Source of the DNA: Actinopolymorpha rutila
GTDB taxonomy: Bacteria > Actinomycetota > Actinomycetes > Propionibacteriales > Actinopolymorphaceae
DNA: 64,000 nucleotides
Direction of reading: 5' to 3'
NCBI RefSeq assembly: GCF_013407855.1
Contig: NZ_JACBZH010000001.1
Coordinates: forward strand, 5,642,001-5,706,000
Shown: piece after piece, positions 15,960-24,547 of the stretch
How positions within the stretch are numbered: position 1 is the stretch's first letter
Layout of the letters: each line of letters begins with the position of its first letter
Position numbers and translations under genes: made by a program
Notes under the pieces: model-generated
Databases searched by the model: none
What the model was told of the DNA's origin: nothing
The model's input: only the letters and a program-made list of their open reading frames with translations

Positions 15960-16400
15960 TTACTGGATACGCCGAATGCCCTCGTTGCAGAGCTCGAGGG
16001 AGTCGATGGCGACTTCGTTGCCGGTCGCGTTGAGGTCGCTCGGGTCGTACTTGCAGGGCCAGGCCCGGGTGATCTCGAATGCCGCCTTGTCGGTGCCCGC
16101 CTCGTCCTGGATCCGGATGACGACGGTCTTGCGGATGTCGTCGAGCAGGGTGGCGCCGCCGACGATCTGCTGGTGCCATTCGGCGAGCTCGACCGAGTCG
16201 GTGATGCCCCACTTCAACGTGACGTTGGCGTATTTCGTGAGGCCGCTGAGTTTGCGGACGGTCGGGATCTCGTCGCCTTCCCGGTACTCGATCGGGTCGC
16301 TGGCCAGGTCGCCGATCGTCACCTCGGAAAACGCCGCCTGCTCGATGCTGTCGATTTCCAGGCGGAAGCGAAACTTGCGGAGTGGGTCTTGACGCGCCAT
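15960..16400 (-). CDS. Inner tube protein 1 (gp19 family, Afp1-like)
   Basis: 146 aa with a GGAGGCCTGACCG leader. gp19-type tube protein: ARQDPLRKFRFRLEIDSIEQ, AAFSEVTIGDLASDPIEYRE, NVTLKWGITDSVELAEWHQQ and C-terminal LELCNEGIRR. It lies immediately downstream of the sheath gene, the usual place for the major tube subunit that polymerises as stacked hexamers inside the sheath. It shares the overall plan but little exact sequence with the second tube protein. Confidence 0.95.
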   Translation of the reverse strand: MARQDPLRKFRFRLEIDSIEQAAFSEVTIGDLASDPIEYREGDEIPTVRKLSGLTKYANVTLKWGITDSVELAEWHQQIVGGATLLDDIRKTVVIRIQDEAGTDKAAFEITRAWPCKYDPSDLNATGNEVAIDSLELCNEGIRRIQ

Positions 16401-16435
16401 CGGTCAGGCCTCCGTGCTCGTTGGGGTGACGGGGA

Positions 16436-17965
16436 TCATGACTTCGCCTCCTGGGTCTTCTGGAAGACCCGGAAGACCACGAACTCGGCCGGCCGTACTG
16501 GCGCGACGCCGATCTCGACGATCAGGCGGCCGTTGAGGATGTCGTCCTCGGTCATCGTTTCTCGGCCCACGGCGACGGAGAACGCCTCTTCCTCCTTGGC
16601 GCCGAAGAGCGCGCCCTCGCGCCACTGGGTCCGCAGGAACAAGGTGATCGTCTGCTTGACGCGCGCCCACAACTGCTGGTTGTTGGGTTCGAAAACCACC
16701 CACTGCGTCGAGTTGTAGATCGACGCCTCGAGGAAGATGAACAGCCGCCGGACGCTGACGTACTTCCACAAAGGGTCACTCGAGAGCGTCCGCGCCCCCC
16801 ACACACGGATGCCGCGGCCGGGGAACCGCCGGATCACGTTCACCCCGGCAGGGTTGAGCGTGTCCTGGACGCGCTGGTTGATGTCGTACTCGAGGTCGAT
16901 GGCGCCTGCGATCGTCTCGTTGGCAGGCGCCTTGAAGACGCCGCGGTTGTTGTCGGTGAGGGCGTAGATGCCGCAGACCGCGCCGCCGGGCGGCACGAGC
17001 TTGCGTGCCCCGCTGCGTGGATCACTGATCCAGATCCAGGGGTAGTAGAACGCGCCGTACTGGGTGTCGTCGACCTGCGCCCGCGCGTCGATCGATGTCG
17101 CGTTGGCCTGGTGGGGAAGAGCGTCGACGACAGCGAACCGGAACCGGTTGTTCTCGCAGTGGGTGACGACCTTCTGGGCGGCGTCATAGGCGGCTCCGGG
17201 GGCGTGCACGACCGCCACCGCCCGGAACGCGTCAAGGTCAAGCGCGGCCAGACCCTTGCGCCGGCTGGGATCGGGGTCGTCGACCTCGTAGTCGGCCGCG
17301 GTCACCCCGGAGCCGTCGCTCACCGATGGCAGCTGCGCGTCGGAGTCGCTGGTGGGCAGCGTGACCCCGGCGGCCGGGTCCGCCGGGACCAGTTCGACCA
17401 GCGACGAGTTGCCGTTGTTGATCCGCTTCTCGAAGTACGACGTCGAGGTCGGGTCGACACTGAGGTCGTTGAAGTCCTCGGAGATGGTTGGCGGCTTGCC
17501 GGCGGGGATCGACGCCGCGTCGGGGGGCACGTCGGCGGCGTTGGCCCAGTAGTCGATGCGCACGCGGAACCCGACAGGGTTGCCGTTCTTGTCCTTCGTG
17601 GAGCCGGGTCCGACGCGGATCCACACCTTGTGGTATTCGCTCCCGGGGCCGAGAGCCGTCACCGTCAGCCCGGCGATGTCGATGGTGGCGGTGGCGGCGT
17701 CCGCAGCCGCGATGCGGGCGATGTAGCAGCGACGGCCGCCGTTGTCGAAGAACATCTTCACCGCGTACGGCATGTACTTGTCGGGTCCGTAGATGTCCCC
17801 GAACAGGCGCAGGTACTCGTTGTAGCTGGTGACCAACGTCGGGGTCTGCGGTCCGCGCTGGGTCTCACCGAGGAAGGCGGCGGTACTCGTCGCCACGCCC
17901 TCGATCGGCTTCGGCCCGCGCTCGATCTCCTCGATGTAGACCCCTGGCGAAAGGTACTCGGGCAT
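16436..17965 (-). CDS. Contractile sheath protein (Afp2-like)
   Basis: 509 aa. ATG 17965 is chosen because PEYLSPGVYIEEIERGPKPI is the canonical N-terminus of phage and CIS sheaths, and a GAGGAG site precedes it. The upstream extension of the frame is a shadow. The C-terminal domain is also canonical (RGIRVWGARTLSSDPLWKYV, RRLFIFLEASIYNSTQWVVF, TEDDILNGRLIVEIGVAPVR), covering the part that forms the inter-subunit handshake and contacts the tube. Only one sheath gene is present, whereas Afp and PVC carry three. This favours a compact actinobacterial-type CIS. Confidence 0.97.
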   Translation of the reverse strand: MPEYLSPGVYIEEIERGPKPIEGVATSTAAFLGETQRGPQTPTLVTSYNEYLRLFGDIYGPDKYMPYAVKMFFDNGGRRCYIARIAAADAATATIDIAGLTVTALGPGSEYHKVWIRVGPGSTKDKNGNPVGFRVRIDYWANAADVPPDAASIPAGKPPTISEDFNDLSVDPTSTSYFEKRINNGNSSLVELVPADPAAGVTLPTSDSDAQLPSVSDGSGVTAADYEVDDPDPSRRKGLAALDLDAFRAVAVVHAPGAAYDAAQKVVTHCENNRFRFAVVDALPHQANATSIDARAQVDDTQYGAFYYPWIWISDPRSGARKLVPPGGAVCGIYALTDNNRGVFKAPANETIAGAIDLEYDINQRVQDTLNPAGVNVIRRFPGRGIRVWGARTLSSDPLWKYVSVRRLFIFLEASIYNSTQWVVFEPNNQQLWARVKQTITLFLRTQWREGALFGAKEEEAFSVAVGRETMTEDDILNGRLIVEIGVAPVRPAEFVVFRVFQKTQEAKS

Positions 17966-17984
17966 GAGGTTTCTCCTCACCTGG

Positions 17985-18164
17985 TCAGGCGTTGGCGGCC
18001 GGCTGGGCCGTGGTGATCGCGCGAAGCTCGTCACGCAGGTTGGCTTCGCCGTCGGACTTCTGCTCGGCGGCCGCCGGTTCGGCGTTCTGCTTGCCGGTCA
18101 CCGCCTGGGTCGTATTCGCGTCGAGCGTCTTCCTCACTTCGACCTTCTTCTCGCTGTCGCTCAC
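17985..18164 (-). CDS. Small hydrophilic CIS-locus protein
   Basis: 59 codons plus stop, from GTG 18164, which overlaps the TGA of the preceding gene (GTGA). The product is charged and Ala-rich (SDSEKKVEVRKTLDANTTQA, then NLRDELRAITTAQPAANA) with no transmembrane segment or known motif. It ends 19 nt before the sheath ATG. The overlap, codon use like its neighbours, and the otherwise empty 196-nt space support a real gene. Function unknown. Confidence 0.65.
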   Translation of the reverse strand: MSDSEKKVEVRKTLDANTTQAVTGKQNAEPAAAEQKSDGEANLRDELRAITTAQPAANA

Positions 18165-18880
18165 GACCGGGTGCTCCTTCGGCTGCCGGTCGTACCCGAT
18201 GGTGTGAACCGGGGCGGGTCGTCCCGGTCGAGGTCGACCGGCTCCGCGAGGATGTGGGTGCGCCCCTCGTCGAGGGCGAGGGTGAACTCGCGTACCGGAA
18301 GGCCCGGCTTCTCCAAGCGCAGGAGCGTCGGCACCGGCGCCGGGCCTTCGGCCGTCGCGGCCAGCTTCAGGCCGACGGCGAGCGCGAAGACCCCTCGTTC
18401 GTCGGTGGTGGCCGGGAACTGGTGGCCCGCGGAGCCGGTGCGCGGGCGCGCCGTCACCGTGAGCCCCGCGACGGGCAGGGGGTGCGTCGGGGTGCCGCCG
18501 CCCGCGGACCGGACGACCGAACCGCGCACCAGGGTCGTTCCGTCGTCGAACGCGCGGTCCGGTCGCGGTTCGAGGGCAACGACCCTGCTGACACCGTCCC
18601 GGGCAGGGTTGAACGTGACGAACAGCGGGCCTCGGTAGCCCGCGTCCGCCGGGTCGATCCGGAACGTCAGGTCCTGGTCGGGTGACTCGTTCACGAGCAC
18701 GACGTGGCCGCTGAGGTTGCGGATCAGGCGTCCCGGCCGCGCGGCCCCCCTCACCGGATCCCAGAGCAGGACGCCGAGCCGACTTCGCACCGGGCGCCGG
18801 GTCACGCCGTCGACGACGATCAGCACCGCAGCCACGACGTCCGTCCGCACCTGCTCGAAGGCGATCCGCCGCCGCGTCAT
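18161..18880 (-). CDS. CIS-locus protein with carboxypeptidase-regulatory-like domain
   Basis: 239 aa. The ATG at 18880 overlaps the stop of the Afp16-like gene. The N-terminal half (VLIVVDGVTRRPVRSRLGVL, LFVTFNPARDGVSRVVALEP) and the later SAGHQFPATTDERGVFALAV suggest two beta-sandwich units, the second like a carboxypeptidase regulatory or transthyretin-type fold. Proteins of this kind recur in CIS operons beside DUF4255 genes but have no assigned role. It could decorate the particle or help terminate the sheath. No signal peptide is present. Confidence 0.7.
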   Translation of the reverse strand: MTRRRIAFEQVRTDVVAAVLIVVDGVTRRPVRSRLGVLLWDPVRGAARPGRLIRNLSGHVVLVNESPDQDLTFRIDPADAGYRGPLFVTFNPARDGVSRVVALEPRPDRAFDDGTTLVRGSVVRSAGGGTPTHPLPVAGLTVTARPRTGSAGHQFPATTDERGVFALAVGLKLAATAEGPAPVPTLLRLEKPGLPVREFTLALDEGRTHILAEPVDLDRDDPPRFTPSGTTGSRRSTRS

Positions 18881-19452
18881 GACTGCTCCCGTTCGGTGAA
18901 CGGACCCTGCCGCGACGTGCGCTCCACCACTGCTGGGCCGGCCGGCATCGGGTCGAGGGTGACCGTCACCGGGCTCAGGAGGTAGACCATGGACGTGCGG
19001 TACGACGAGTCCGGGAACAGCCCCCAGATCCGGCTCAGTTCCTCCACCGTGTAGGGCTCCGGGGTGATTCGCACCAGCTGTCCGGGCACCTGCGCGTCGT
19101 CGATGAAGGGCTGCTCGTGCAGGGCGCGCACCGCCTGGCCCAGTGTGATGAGCTCGTTCGGATCGCCCATGCCGCCCGTGCCTGCGGATCGGAAGACCGA
19201 CACGAGGTAGCGCAGGTCCAGCGGCAGCGCCGCTGCCTCGACGAGCGGGCCGTCGGGGTCACCCGCGCTGGCCACGTAGTGCCGCTCGTTGCGCAGTTCC
19301 TGGTTCGGCACCGCCTGGTACAGGCAGAGCGACAGTGTGCGGGTTCCCACGTCCTCGGCGATCGGCGGGCCCACGTACACCGGACCGCCGACGGCGGCCG
19401 CCAGCCGGTTCTGGAGCACGGCGGTCACCAGTGCGATCGCTTCGGCACTCAT
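18877..19452 (-). CDS. DUF4255 / Afp16-like tail terminator protein
   Basis: 191 aa from ATG 19452, which overlaps the ATPase stop (ATGA); the longer frame upstream is a shadow. The sequence ALVTAVLQNRLAAAVGGPVY, then LSLCLYQAVPNQELRNERHY, AALPLDLRYLVSVF and LGQAVRALHEQPFI is characteristic of the Pvc16/DUF4255 family. Members cap the distal end of tube and sheath and set particle length. The position directly after the ATPase gene is conserved in CIS loci. Confidence 0.93.
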   Translation of the reverse strand: MSAEAIALVTAVLQNRLAAAVGGPVYVGPPIAEDVGTRTLSLCLYQAVPNQELRNERHYVASAGDPDGPLVEAAALPLDLRYLVSVFRSAGTGGMGDPNELITLGQAVRALHEQPFIDDAQVPGQLVRITPEPYTVEELSRIWGLFPDSSYRTSMVYLLSPVTVTLDPMPAGPAVVERTSRQGPFTEREQS

Positions 19453-21953
19453 GACGGCACCGCCAGCTCGTCGAGGCTTCGCTCGGCAGTCAGCATGCCG
19501 ATCTTGACCAGCTCCCGGCGGGTGGCGGCCAGGACGTGTGCGGCACTGATCGGTCCGCCCGCCGCTGCGGCGATGAAGGCCGCGTGCAGCGCGATGTTCT
19601 GGATGCTGCCGCCGGGAATCTGCAGGCGGCTCGCCAGGAGCGCGACGTCGACGTCGCGGGCCAACGGCGCGTGGGCCGGGAACGCCTTGCGCCAGATGCG
19701 TTCCCGCTCCGCGGCGGTCGGGAGGGCGAACTCGACGACGAAGCGGAGCCTGCGCACGAAGGCGTCGTCGATGTTCTGCTTGAAGTTCGTGGTGAGCACG
19801 GCCAGGCCACGGAAGGCCTCGATGCGCTGCAGGAGATAGGCGACCTCGACGTTGGCGTGCCGGTCGTGGGCGTCCTTGATCTCGGTCCGCTTGCCGAAGA
19901 TGGCGTCGGCCTCGTCGAAGAGCAGCACGGATCCGGCGCCCTCGGCGGCGTCGAAGATGCGATCGAGGTTCTTCTCGGTCTCGCCGATGTACTTCGAGAT
20001 CGTCTTCGACAGGTCGACCTGCAGCAGATCGACGCCGAGCGCGCCGGCGACGATCCGCGCCGCCATGGTCTTGCCGGTGCCACTCGGACCGCAGAACAGT
20101 GCGGCCACGCCCTGCCCGTAGGGAACACGGCTGGCAAAGCCCCACTCCTCCAGCACCCGGCCCGCCTGCAGGACATGCACGGGGATCGTCTGCAGCTGCT
20201 CCTTGCGGGCTTCGGGCAGCACGATGTCGTCCCACGTGTAGGTGGGCACGATCTGCCGTACGCCCTCCGGCAACGGCGTCGGCGAGAGCTCGCGAGCCGT
20301 ACGTTGCATCTCGGCGACGGCCGCGTCCCCCGCGGGTAGCCCGAGCCGGGCCGCGGCGACCACGCTGCGCCGGATCCGCTCCGGATCGATCGGTGCGGTG
20401 GCGGCCAGCCGCTGGATGTCGTCGGCGCCGAGCGCGAGGCCGGCCTCGGTCGCCGCCCGCCGCCACCACGCGGCCCGCTGGGCAGTCGAGATGGCCGGAG
20501 CGCGCAGTTGTGTGGCTGACTCCCACCAGGTCCCGTCGGGGGTCGGCTCGCCGTCGAGGGCCACCAGCCGGAGACTCCGGGCGATCTCCACCAGCTGGCC
20601 CCTCACCCGGCTGCGGTCCAGCGGCTCCAGAGCGTCGATCCCGAGCACCATCAGCCCGCTCCCATCCAGGCGGGCGAGTACCGCCCAGTCGCCGACGACG
20701 TCCACCCCCCGCTCGACCCTGCGGAGGTCGCCAACCAGGAGGGGAAGCCCGATCGCGGCGGCCAGCCGAATGAACCACCCCTTGGCCGTTCCACTGCCGA
20801 CAAGGTGGACCAGGGTGGTCTGGTCGGCGACCAACCGGTCCAGGCGGCGTGCAAGCTCCGCCTCCTCCACCGACAGCGGCTCCGTGGTCTCCGACGACGC
20901 TTCGCACAGCGTGGCGTCCACGGCGCGTACGGCGTCGTCGAGCGACGGGGCGAGCAGGTAGGCGACGAGCGCCCGGCTCGGCGCGAGACCCACGTCGACC
21001 GGGAGGGCGTCGGATCCGGCCGGCCGCACCAGTCCTTGCTTCATGACCGAGTTCGAGGCGTTGATCGTGCGCCGCAGGTTCCAGGTGCCGACATCGGTGG
21101 ACACCATCAGCTCGGCGAGGAGGGTGAGGCCGGGACGACGGCGGGTCAGGTCGTCCTGGAGCACGCCGATGGCGGTGGCGTAGCGGCCGTCCAGCTCGGG
21201 CGCCAGCACCAGGCAGAGCAGCCGCAGCTCCAGCGCCGACAGGGCGAACGCCTCGGCGACGCGAGCAACGGGAGCCGGCAGGGAGGTCCGTGTCACCACG
21301 AGGGCCGCGTCGGCCGCAGCGAGGCGCGCGGCGAGTTCGGCCTCGGTGCTCAACAGCGGGTCCAGGGCGAGCGACTCAAGCGCCTCGGCGGGGGCGACCG
21401 ACCAGCCCGGCACGCCTGGAGCGTCGTGGCCGGTGCGCCGTACGAGCGCCCGGGCGAGGCTGAGCTCCAGCCACTCTGTCAGCGGGGCCAGTGTGGCCGC
21501 GTCGGCGTCCTGGGACCGGGCGGGCCGCAGCGTCCAGGGGTCGACGACATGCACCCGTTCGGCCGTGACGTCGTGGGCTGCAGCCTGCAGCACCTCGACG
21601 AGCTTCCGCCAGTCGGGGTTCTCGAGCCCGATGAAGGCCCGTGCCCCGACCGGGTCGAAGAGGACGACGGAGCGGATGTGCTGTTCGTCGAGGTAGTCCT
21701 GGCAGGCCGCGGGATCCGCACCTTCGATGATGAGGATCGCCGCGCCGCCGCCGACGACGTGGCGGTCGAGGACGGCCGGGTCGTCGACCGAGACGACGTC
21801 GAACTCCCCGCTGCCGAGGAGAAAGGCCTTCAGCCCCAGTGCGAACGGCTCACTGGAGAACGGGCCCATGATGGCCGAGACCCTGGGCCTGCCGCGTTCT
21901 CCCCCACGATCGTCCACGCCCCCACTGTGTGCTGCCGTCCGCCCTGGGCCCAT
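19449..21953 (-). CDS. AAA+ ATPase (Afp15-like) with receiver-like N-terminal domain
   Basis: 834 aa as the longest frame. The C-terminal AAA domain is intact: Walker A CGPSGTGKT near residue 620, Walker B VLLFDEADAIFGKR near 680, and sensor-region LTTNFKQNIDDAFVRRLRF. A more N-terminal AAA unit is degenerate (LVGSGTAKGWF without a proper GKT). Afp15-type ATPases are needed for particle assembly. Unusually, the first ~115 residues (RVSAIMGPFSSEPFALGLKA ... RSVVLFDP) have a NarL-type receiver-like rhythm but no clear phospho-acceptor Asp. The start is uncertain: ATG 21953, GTG 21917 and ATG 21869 are all in frame. Strand 1 of the receiver-like domain lies before 21869, which favours the two longer forms. 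This is the first gene of the operon. Confidence 0.92.
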   Translation of the reverse strand: MGPGRTAAHSGGVDDRGGERGRPRVSAIMGPFSSEPFALGLKAFLLGSGEFDVVSVDDPAVLDRHVVGGGAAILIIEGADPAACQDYLDEQHIRSVVLFDPVGARAFIGLENPDWRKLVEVLQAAAHDVTAERVHVVDPWTLRPARSQDADAATLAPLTEWLELSLARALVRRTGHDAPGVPGWSVAPAEALESLALDPLLSTEAELAARLAAADAALVVTRTSLPAPVARVAEAFALSALELRLLCLVLAPELDGRYATAIGVLQDDLTRRRPGLTLLAELMVSTDVGTWNLRRTINASNSVMKQGLVRPAGSDALPVDVGLAPSRALVAYLLAPSLDDAVRAVDATLCEASSETTEPLSVEEAELARRLDRLVADQTTLVHLVGSGTAKGWFIRLAAAIGLPLLVGDLRRVERGVDVVGDWAVLARLDGSGLMVLGIDALEPLDRSRVRGQLVEIARSLRLVALDGEPTPDGTWWESATQLRAPAISTAQRAAWWRRAATEAGLALGADDIQRLAATAPIDPERIRRSVVAAARLGLPAGDAAVAEMQRTARELSPTPLPEGVRQIVPTYTWDDIVLPEARKEQLQTIPVHVLQAGRVLEEWGFASRVPYGQGVAALFCGPSGTGKTMAARIVAGALGVDLLQVDLSKTISKYIGETEKNLDRIFDAAEGAGSVLLFDEADAIFGKRTEIKDAHDRHANVEVAYLLQRIEAFRGLAVLTTNFKQNIDDAFVRRLRFVVEFALPTAAERERIWRKAFPAHAPLARDVDVALLASRLQIPGGSIQNIALHAAFIAAAAGGPISAAHVLAATRRELVKIGMLTAERSLDELAVPS

Positions 21954-22329
21954 GGATCATTGGATTCACAAACGGTCCCCGACGGATTCGGACCGTGGAT
22001 TAGGTGTGGAAGCTCGCCGACCCTCTTGGGTACTCGGGCGTGGAACGGGCAAAGGCGCGACGGAGTTATCCCCGTCTTCGCGGTGCGCCATACGTCGCAC
22101 GGCCACGCGAGTGACCCAGGCGCTGGTGCTCTCCGCCAGCTTCCGCCACTGCCTGCCGCGCCACCGCTACCAGCGCCTCGTCCACCGACGCGTGACAGCC
22201 GAACCATCCGGTTCCATCATGGTGGTGCCCTGAGTGCACCGCCGGGTGTAGCGCGGGGTTAGCCCAGTCGAGGCGCGAGCCTTCGGCCGGCGCTCTTGAA
22301 AGAGCCGGGTGTTCGGCTGAGAGGGGCGA
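21954..22329. promoter_or_regulatory. Divergent intergenic region between CIS operon and DUF4157 gene
   Basis: 376 bp with no convincing gene separating the leftward CIS operon from the rightward DUF4157 gene, so both promoters should lie here. It is less GC-rich than the flanks near 21955-22000. A perfect 7-bp inverted repeat, ACGGTCC (21972-21978) and GGACCGT (21990-21996) with an 11-nt spacer, sits 19-43 nt upstream of the first ATPase ATG and could be an operator or a leader hairpin. I could not assign -35/-10 hexamers with confidence. Confidence 0.4.
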
Positions 22330-22899
22330 GTGGCTATGCATCACGCACGTGCAACCTCAAGTAGCGACACTGCGCGGTCGGAAGACCTCGAACCGAACAG
22401 GACCCGTTTCTCTCCGGAGGCCGCCGTATCAGAACCCGGCTTCGCGTTCGGGGCAGGCGCACGCGGGATAGGGCGGTTCCCGCCGGGCCAACGGGCGTTC
22501 CTGCAGCAGACGATTGGCAACCGAAGACTGAGCCAGCTCCTCACGGCACCGGATGGACCACCGGCAGGAGAACATGCGACTCCGGTGGGAGCGGATGAAC
22601 CGGGACGCCCACTCGATGAGCCGGTCCGTGCCGAGATGGAGTCGCGTTTCCGCGATGACTTCAACCAGGTTCGAGTTCACGCGGACGCGAGCGCAGCAGC
22701 CACTGCCAGGGAGCTAAACGCGAGGGCGTACACGTTCGACAACCACATCGTCTTCGGCGCTGGTCAGTACTCTCCGGAGAGCGAGCCGGGCCGACAGCTC
22801 CTGGCGCACGAGCTGACGCACGTGCAGCAGCAGCGAGGCGGCCATCCACCGGAGCCCGACCACGGCGCAGCGCACGAGGGCAGCGTTGGCCAGCCATAG
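22330..22899 (+). CDS. DUF4157 protein, putative CIS-linked metalloprotease-like factor
   Basis: 189 aa from GTG 22330 (ATG two codons later), preceded by GAGAGGGG. DUF4157 signatures are present: FRDDFNQVRVHADASAAATA, RELNARAYTFDNHIVFGAGQ and the HELTH zinc-binding motif at about residues 160-164 followed by VQQQ. DUF4157 domains are widely linked to contractile injection systems, usually as N-terminal modules of large candidate effectors. This copy ends ~25 residues after HELTH, so any toxin portion is absent. It may be a stand-alone loading or processing factor, or a truncated effector: the next 700 bp hold no gene. No signal peptide is seen. Confidence 0.88.
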   Translation: MAMHHARATSSSDTARSEDLEPNRTRFSPEAAVSEPGFAFGAGARGIGRFPPGQRAFLQQTIGNRRLSQLLTAPDGPPAGEHATPVGADEPGRPLDEPVRAEMESRFRDDFNQVRVHADASAAATARELNARAYTFDNHIVFGAGQYSPESEPGRQLLAHELTHVQQQRGGHPPEPDHGAAHEGSVGQP

Positions 22900-23625
22900 C
22901 CGCCGGCTGGTGTTGGCCAGCTCGGCGAACCGTGGCCGGCGAGGTCGATGCCATCTCCACAGGTGTCGGCGGGATACCACGACGACGGCGACAACCAAGG
23001 CACGCGGCGCCAGGCTCACGGTTCAACGAGTCGCGAACTGGCGTCGACCCCTTCGATCGGGCTCCCGATCGGAGGGGTCGACGACATACGGGCTCCGGTT
23101 CTGCACTGCACAGACATGAGGCAGCCCCGACCCCGACGCCCCGGATGCGTGCGAGGCCTCAGCGCATGACCACAGGCATGAGCTTGTCCCGTAAGGGGTC
23201 CGTCTTAACGCGCCACGCACCGAGCCACTTGCGACCTCCGCCTGCTTCTGGCACACCGCACGCACGCTAGCTAGCGTCTTAACAGGAAGGTCGCAACTGC
23301 CGGCTGACCTGCAGCTTTGCGCGCTGCGGCTGTCTAGGCCATAAATACGCCGGAGACGCTCACGCGACGCGTCGCCCATAACAGTTGTGCACTGAGCACG
23401 GTCGCAGCAGGTCGGACCGGCTTGTGCTGTAGCAGAGTTGTCGGCCGACTCTTGCTGGTCGGCGCCGACACCAAGCGGCCCGAATCTGACCTGCCGCGCC
23501 CAGCAAGGTGGACGGGACATTAGGTCACTCGGCGTTGGATCACATTGCTAGGTGCCCGGCACACGACCCGGCGGGGCCGGGTGCTTCCAACCGAAGCGGC
23601 GTCGCGCTACCCGGCGTTGAGTACC
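22900..23625. other. Gene-poor stretch downstream of DUF4157
   Basis: About 725 bp in which the frames on both strands lack a credible protein and start/RBS pairs. It contains one long near-perfect hairpin (listed separately) and a 14-bp perfect palindrome ACGCTAGCTAGCGT at 23264-23277. The minus-strand 165-codon frame (23023-23520) has Cys/Ser/Arg-rich composition without recognisable motifs and is not called. It may be the decayed remainder of an effector reading frame or old mobile DNA. Confidence 0.4.
23043..23082. terminator. Long hairpin, possible terminator of the DUF4157 gene
   Basis: Arms GTCGACCCCTTCGATCGGG (23043-23061) and CCCGATCGGAGGGGTCGAC (23064-23082) are inverse complements with a single mismatch and only 2 nt between them. 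It lies ~145 nt after the DUF4157 stop. No U-run follows, which is common in actinomycetes. It could alternatively be a protein-binding palindrome. Confidence 0.5.
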
Positions 23626-24383
23626 TCACGCTTCCTGACCCAGCACCCGTGCCGTCGCGCGGGCCGTGCGGGCCGTGTAGACGTCGCCGGTTTCCTCGCC
23701 CACCGCGATCACCACGCGGGTCGACGCCGCAGTCAGCGCGCCACGTCGGGGTGGTAGTCGGTGATGGCCACGACCAGCCCGGACAGCAGCGGGTGATCGC
23801 GCGAGCCGTGGTCCTCGCCCGGCAGTCCGAACCGGGCCGGGTCCGGGTCCGGTTGCGCGAAGTAGGCGTCGGCGAACTTGCCCTCCCAGGCGTGCATCGC
23901 CTGGAACCCGGCCATCGCCGGGCCGTAGCCCATCGCCTGGTAGGTCTGCAGGTAGTGCGCGCGGGCGCGGTGCGGCGACGGCGTCGGGCAGCACCGGGTT
24001 CATGGGCGGCTCGTGCGCGACGAGGACCGCGACGTCATTCGGGAAGCCGGCGACGAGCGCGAGAGCGACCACCGCACCGCCGCTGCCCGCGAACAACTCC
24101 TCCGGCCCGCCTCCGACCGCTTCGATCACCGCGTGGACGCCGCGGATTTGATCCTGCGGGGTCTGCTTCCCTCGTCCGTCTTGCGGACACTGCGGCCGCC
24201 GCTGCGCGGGTCGGAGGTGACCACGGTCCCGTCCGGGAAGAACCCGGCCAGCGCGCGGAAACCGCTCGCGTCTATCGGCTGGCCGATCATGACCAGCGGC
24301 GGCTGGCCGTCGGCGGTCGGCAATGGGCCGGCCACGTCGTAGACGAGGTCGACATCGGGAGTCTCCAGCGTATGAGTCCGCAT
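23626..24383 (-). pseudogene. Alpha/beta hydrolase, broken by frameshifts
   Basis: Starts at ATG 24383 (RTHTLETPDVDLVYDVAGPL, then PPLVMIGQPIDASGFRALAG and TVVTSDPRSGGRSVRKTDEG), a clear actinobacterial alpha/beta hydrolase N-terminus. Homology then jumps frame near 24130 (ELFAGSGGAVVALALVAGFP, the nucleophile elbow GSGGA; VLVAHEPPMNPVLPDAVA). It jumps again near 23990 to the frame containing MGYGPAMAGFQAMHAWEGKF (23733-23933), and returns for VVIAVGEETGDVYTARTARA. The usual Ser of the elbow reads as GSGG and the C-terminal His region is missing. At least three frame changes make function unlikely. Confidence 0.7.
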
Positions 24384-24547
24384 GCCACCACGTCTCACCC
24401 CGGCTGCAGAACTCATCGGTTGGTCAACGCAGGCGCCCGTATCTGTACTGAGCAGAAGCCAGCCCGCCTCGCTCACCCCTTCGCGGCGAACGCAAGGGAG
24501 CTATCGCCTCGCAGCGTGCCAAGTCCGTCGCGACGGCGATCACGCTC

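Noticed and set aside
1..22899. Prophage interpretation of the tail genes
   Set aside because: No head, portal, terminase, integrase or lysis genes are seen; AAA ATPase, DUF4255 and DUF4157 genes are typical of injection systems rather than phages.
23023..23520. 165-codon minus-strand frame downstream of DUF4157
   Set aside because: No motif, Cys/Ser/Arg-rich, no ribosome site; considered as an integrase or effector tail but unsupported.
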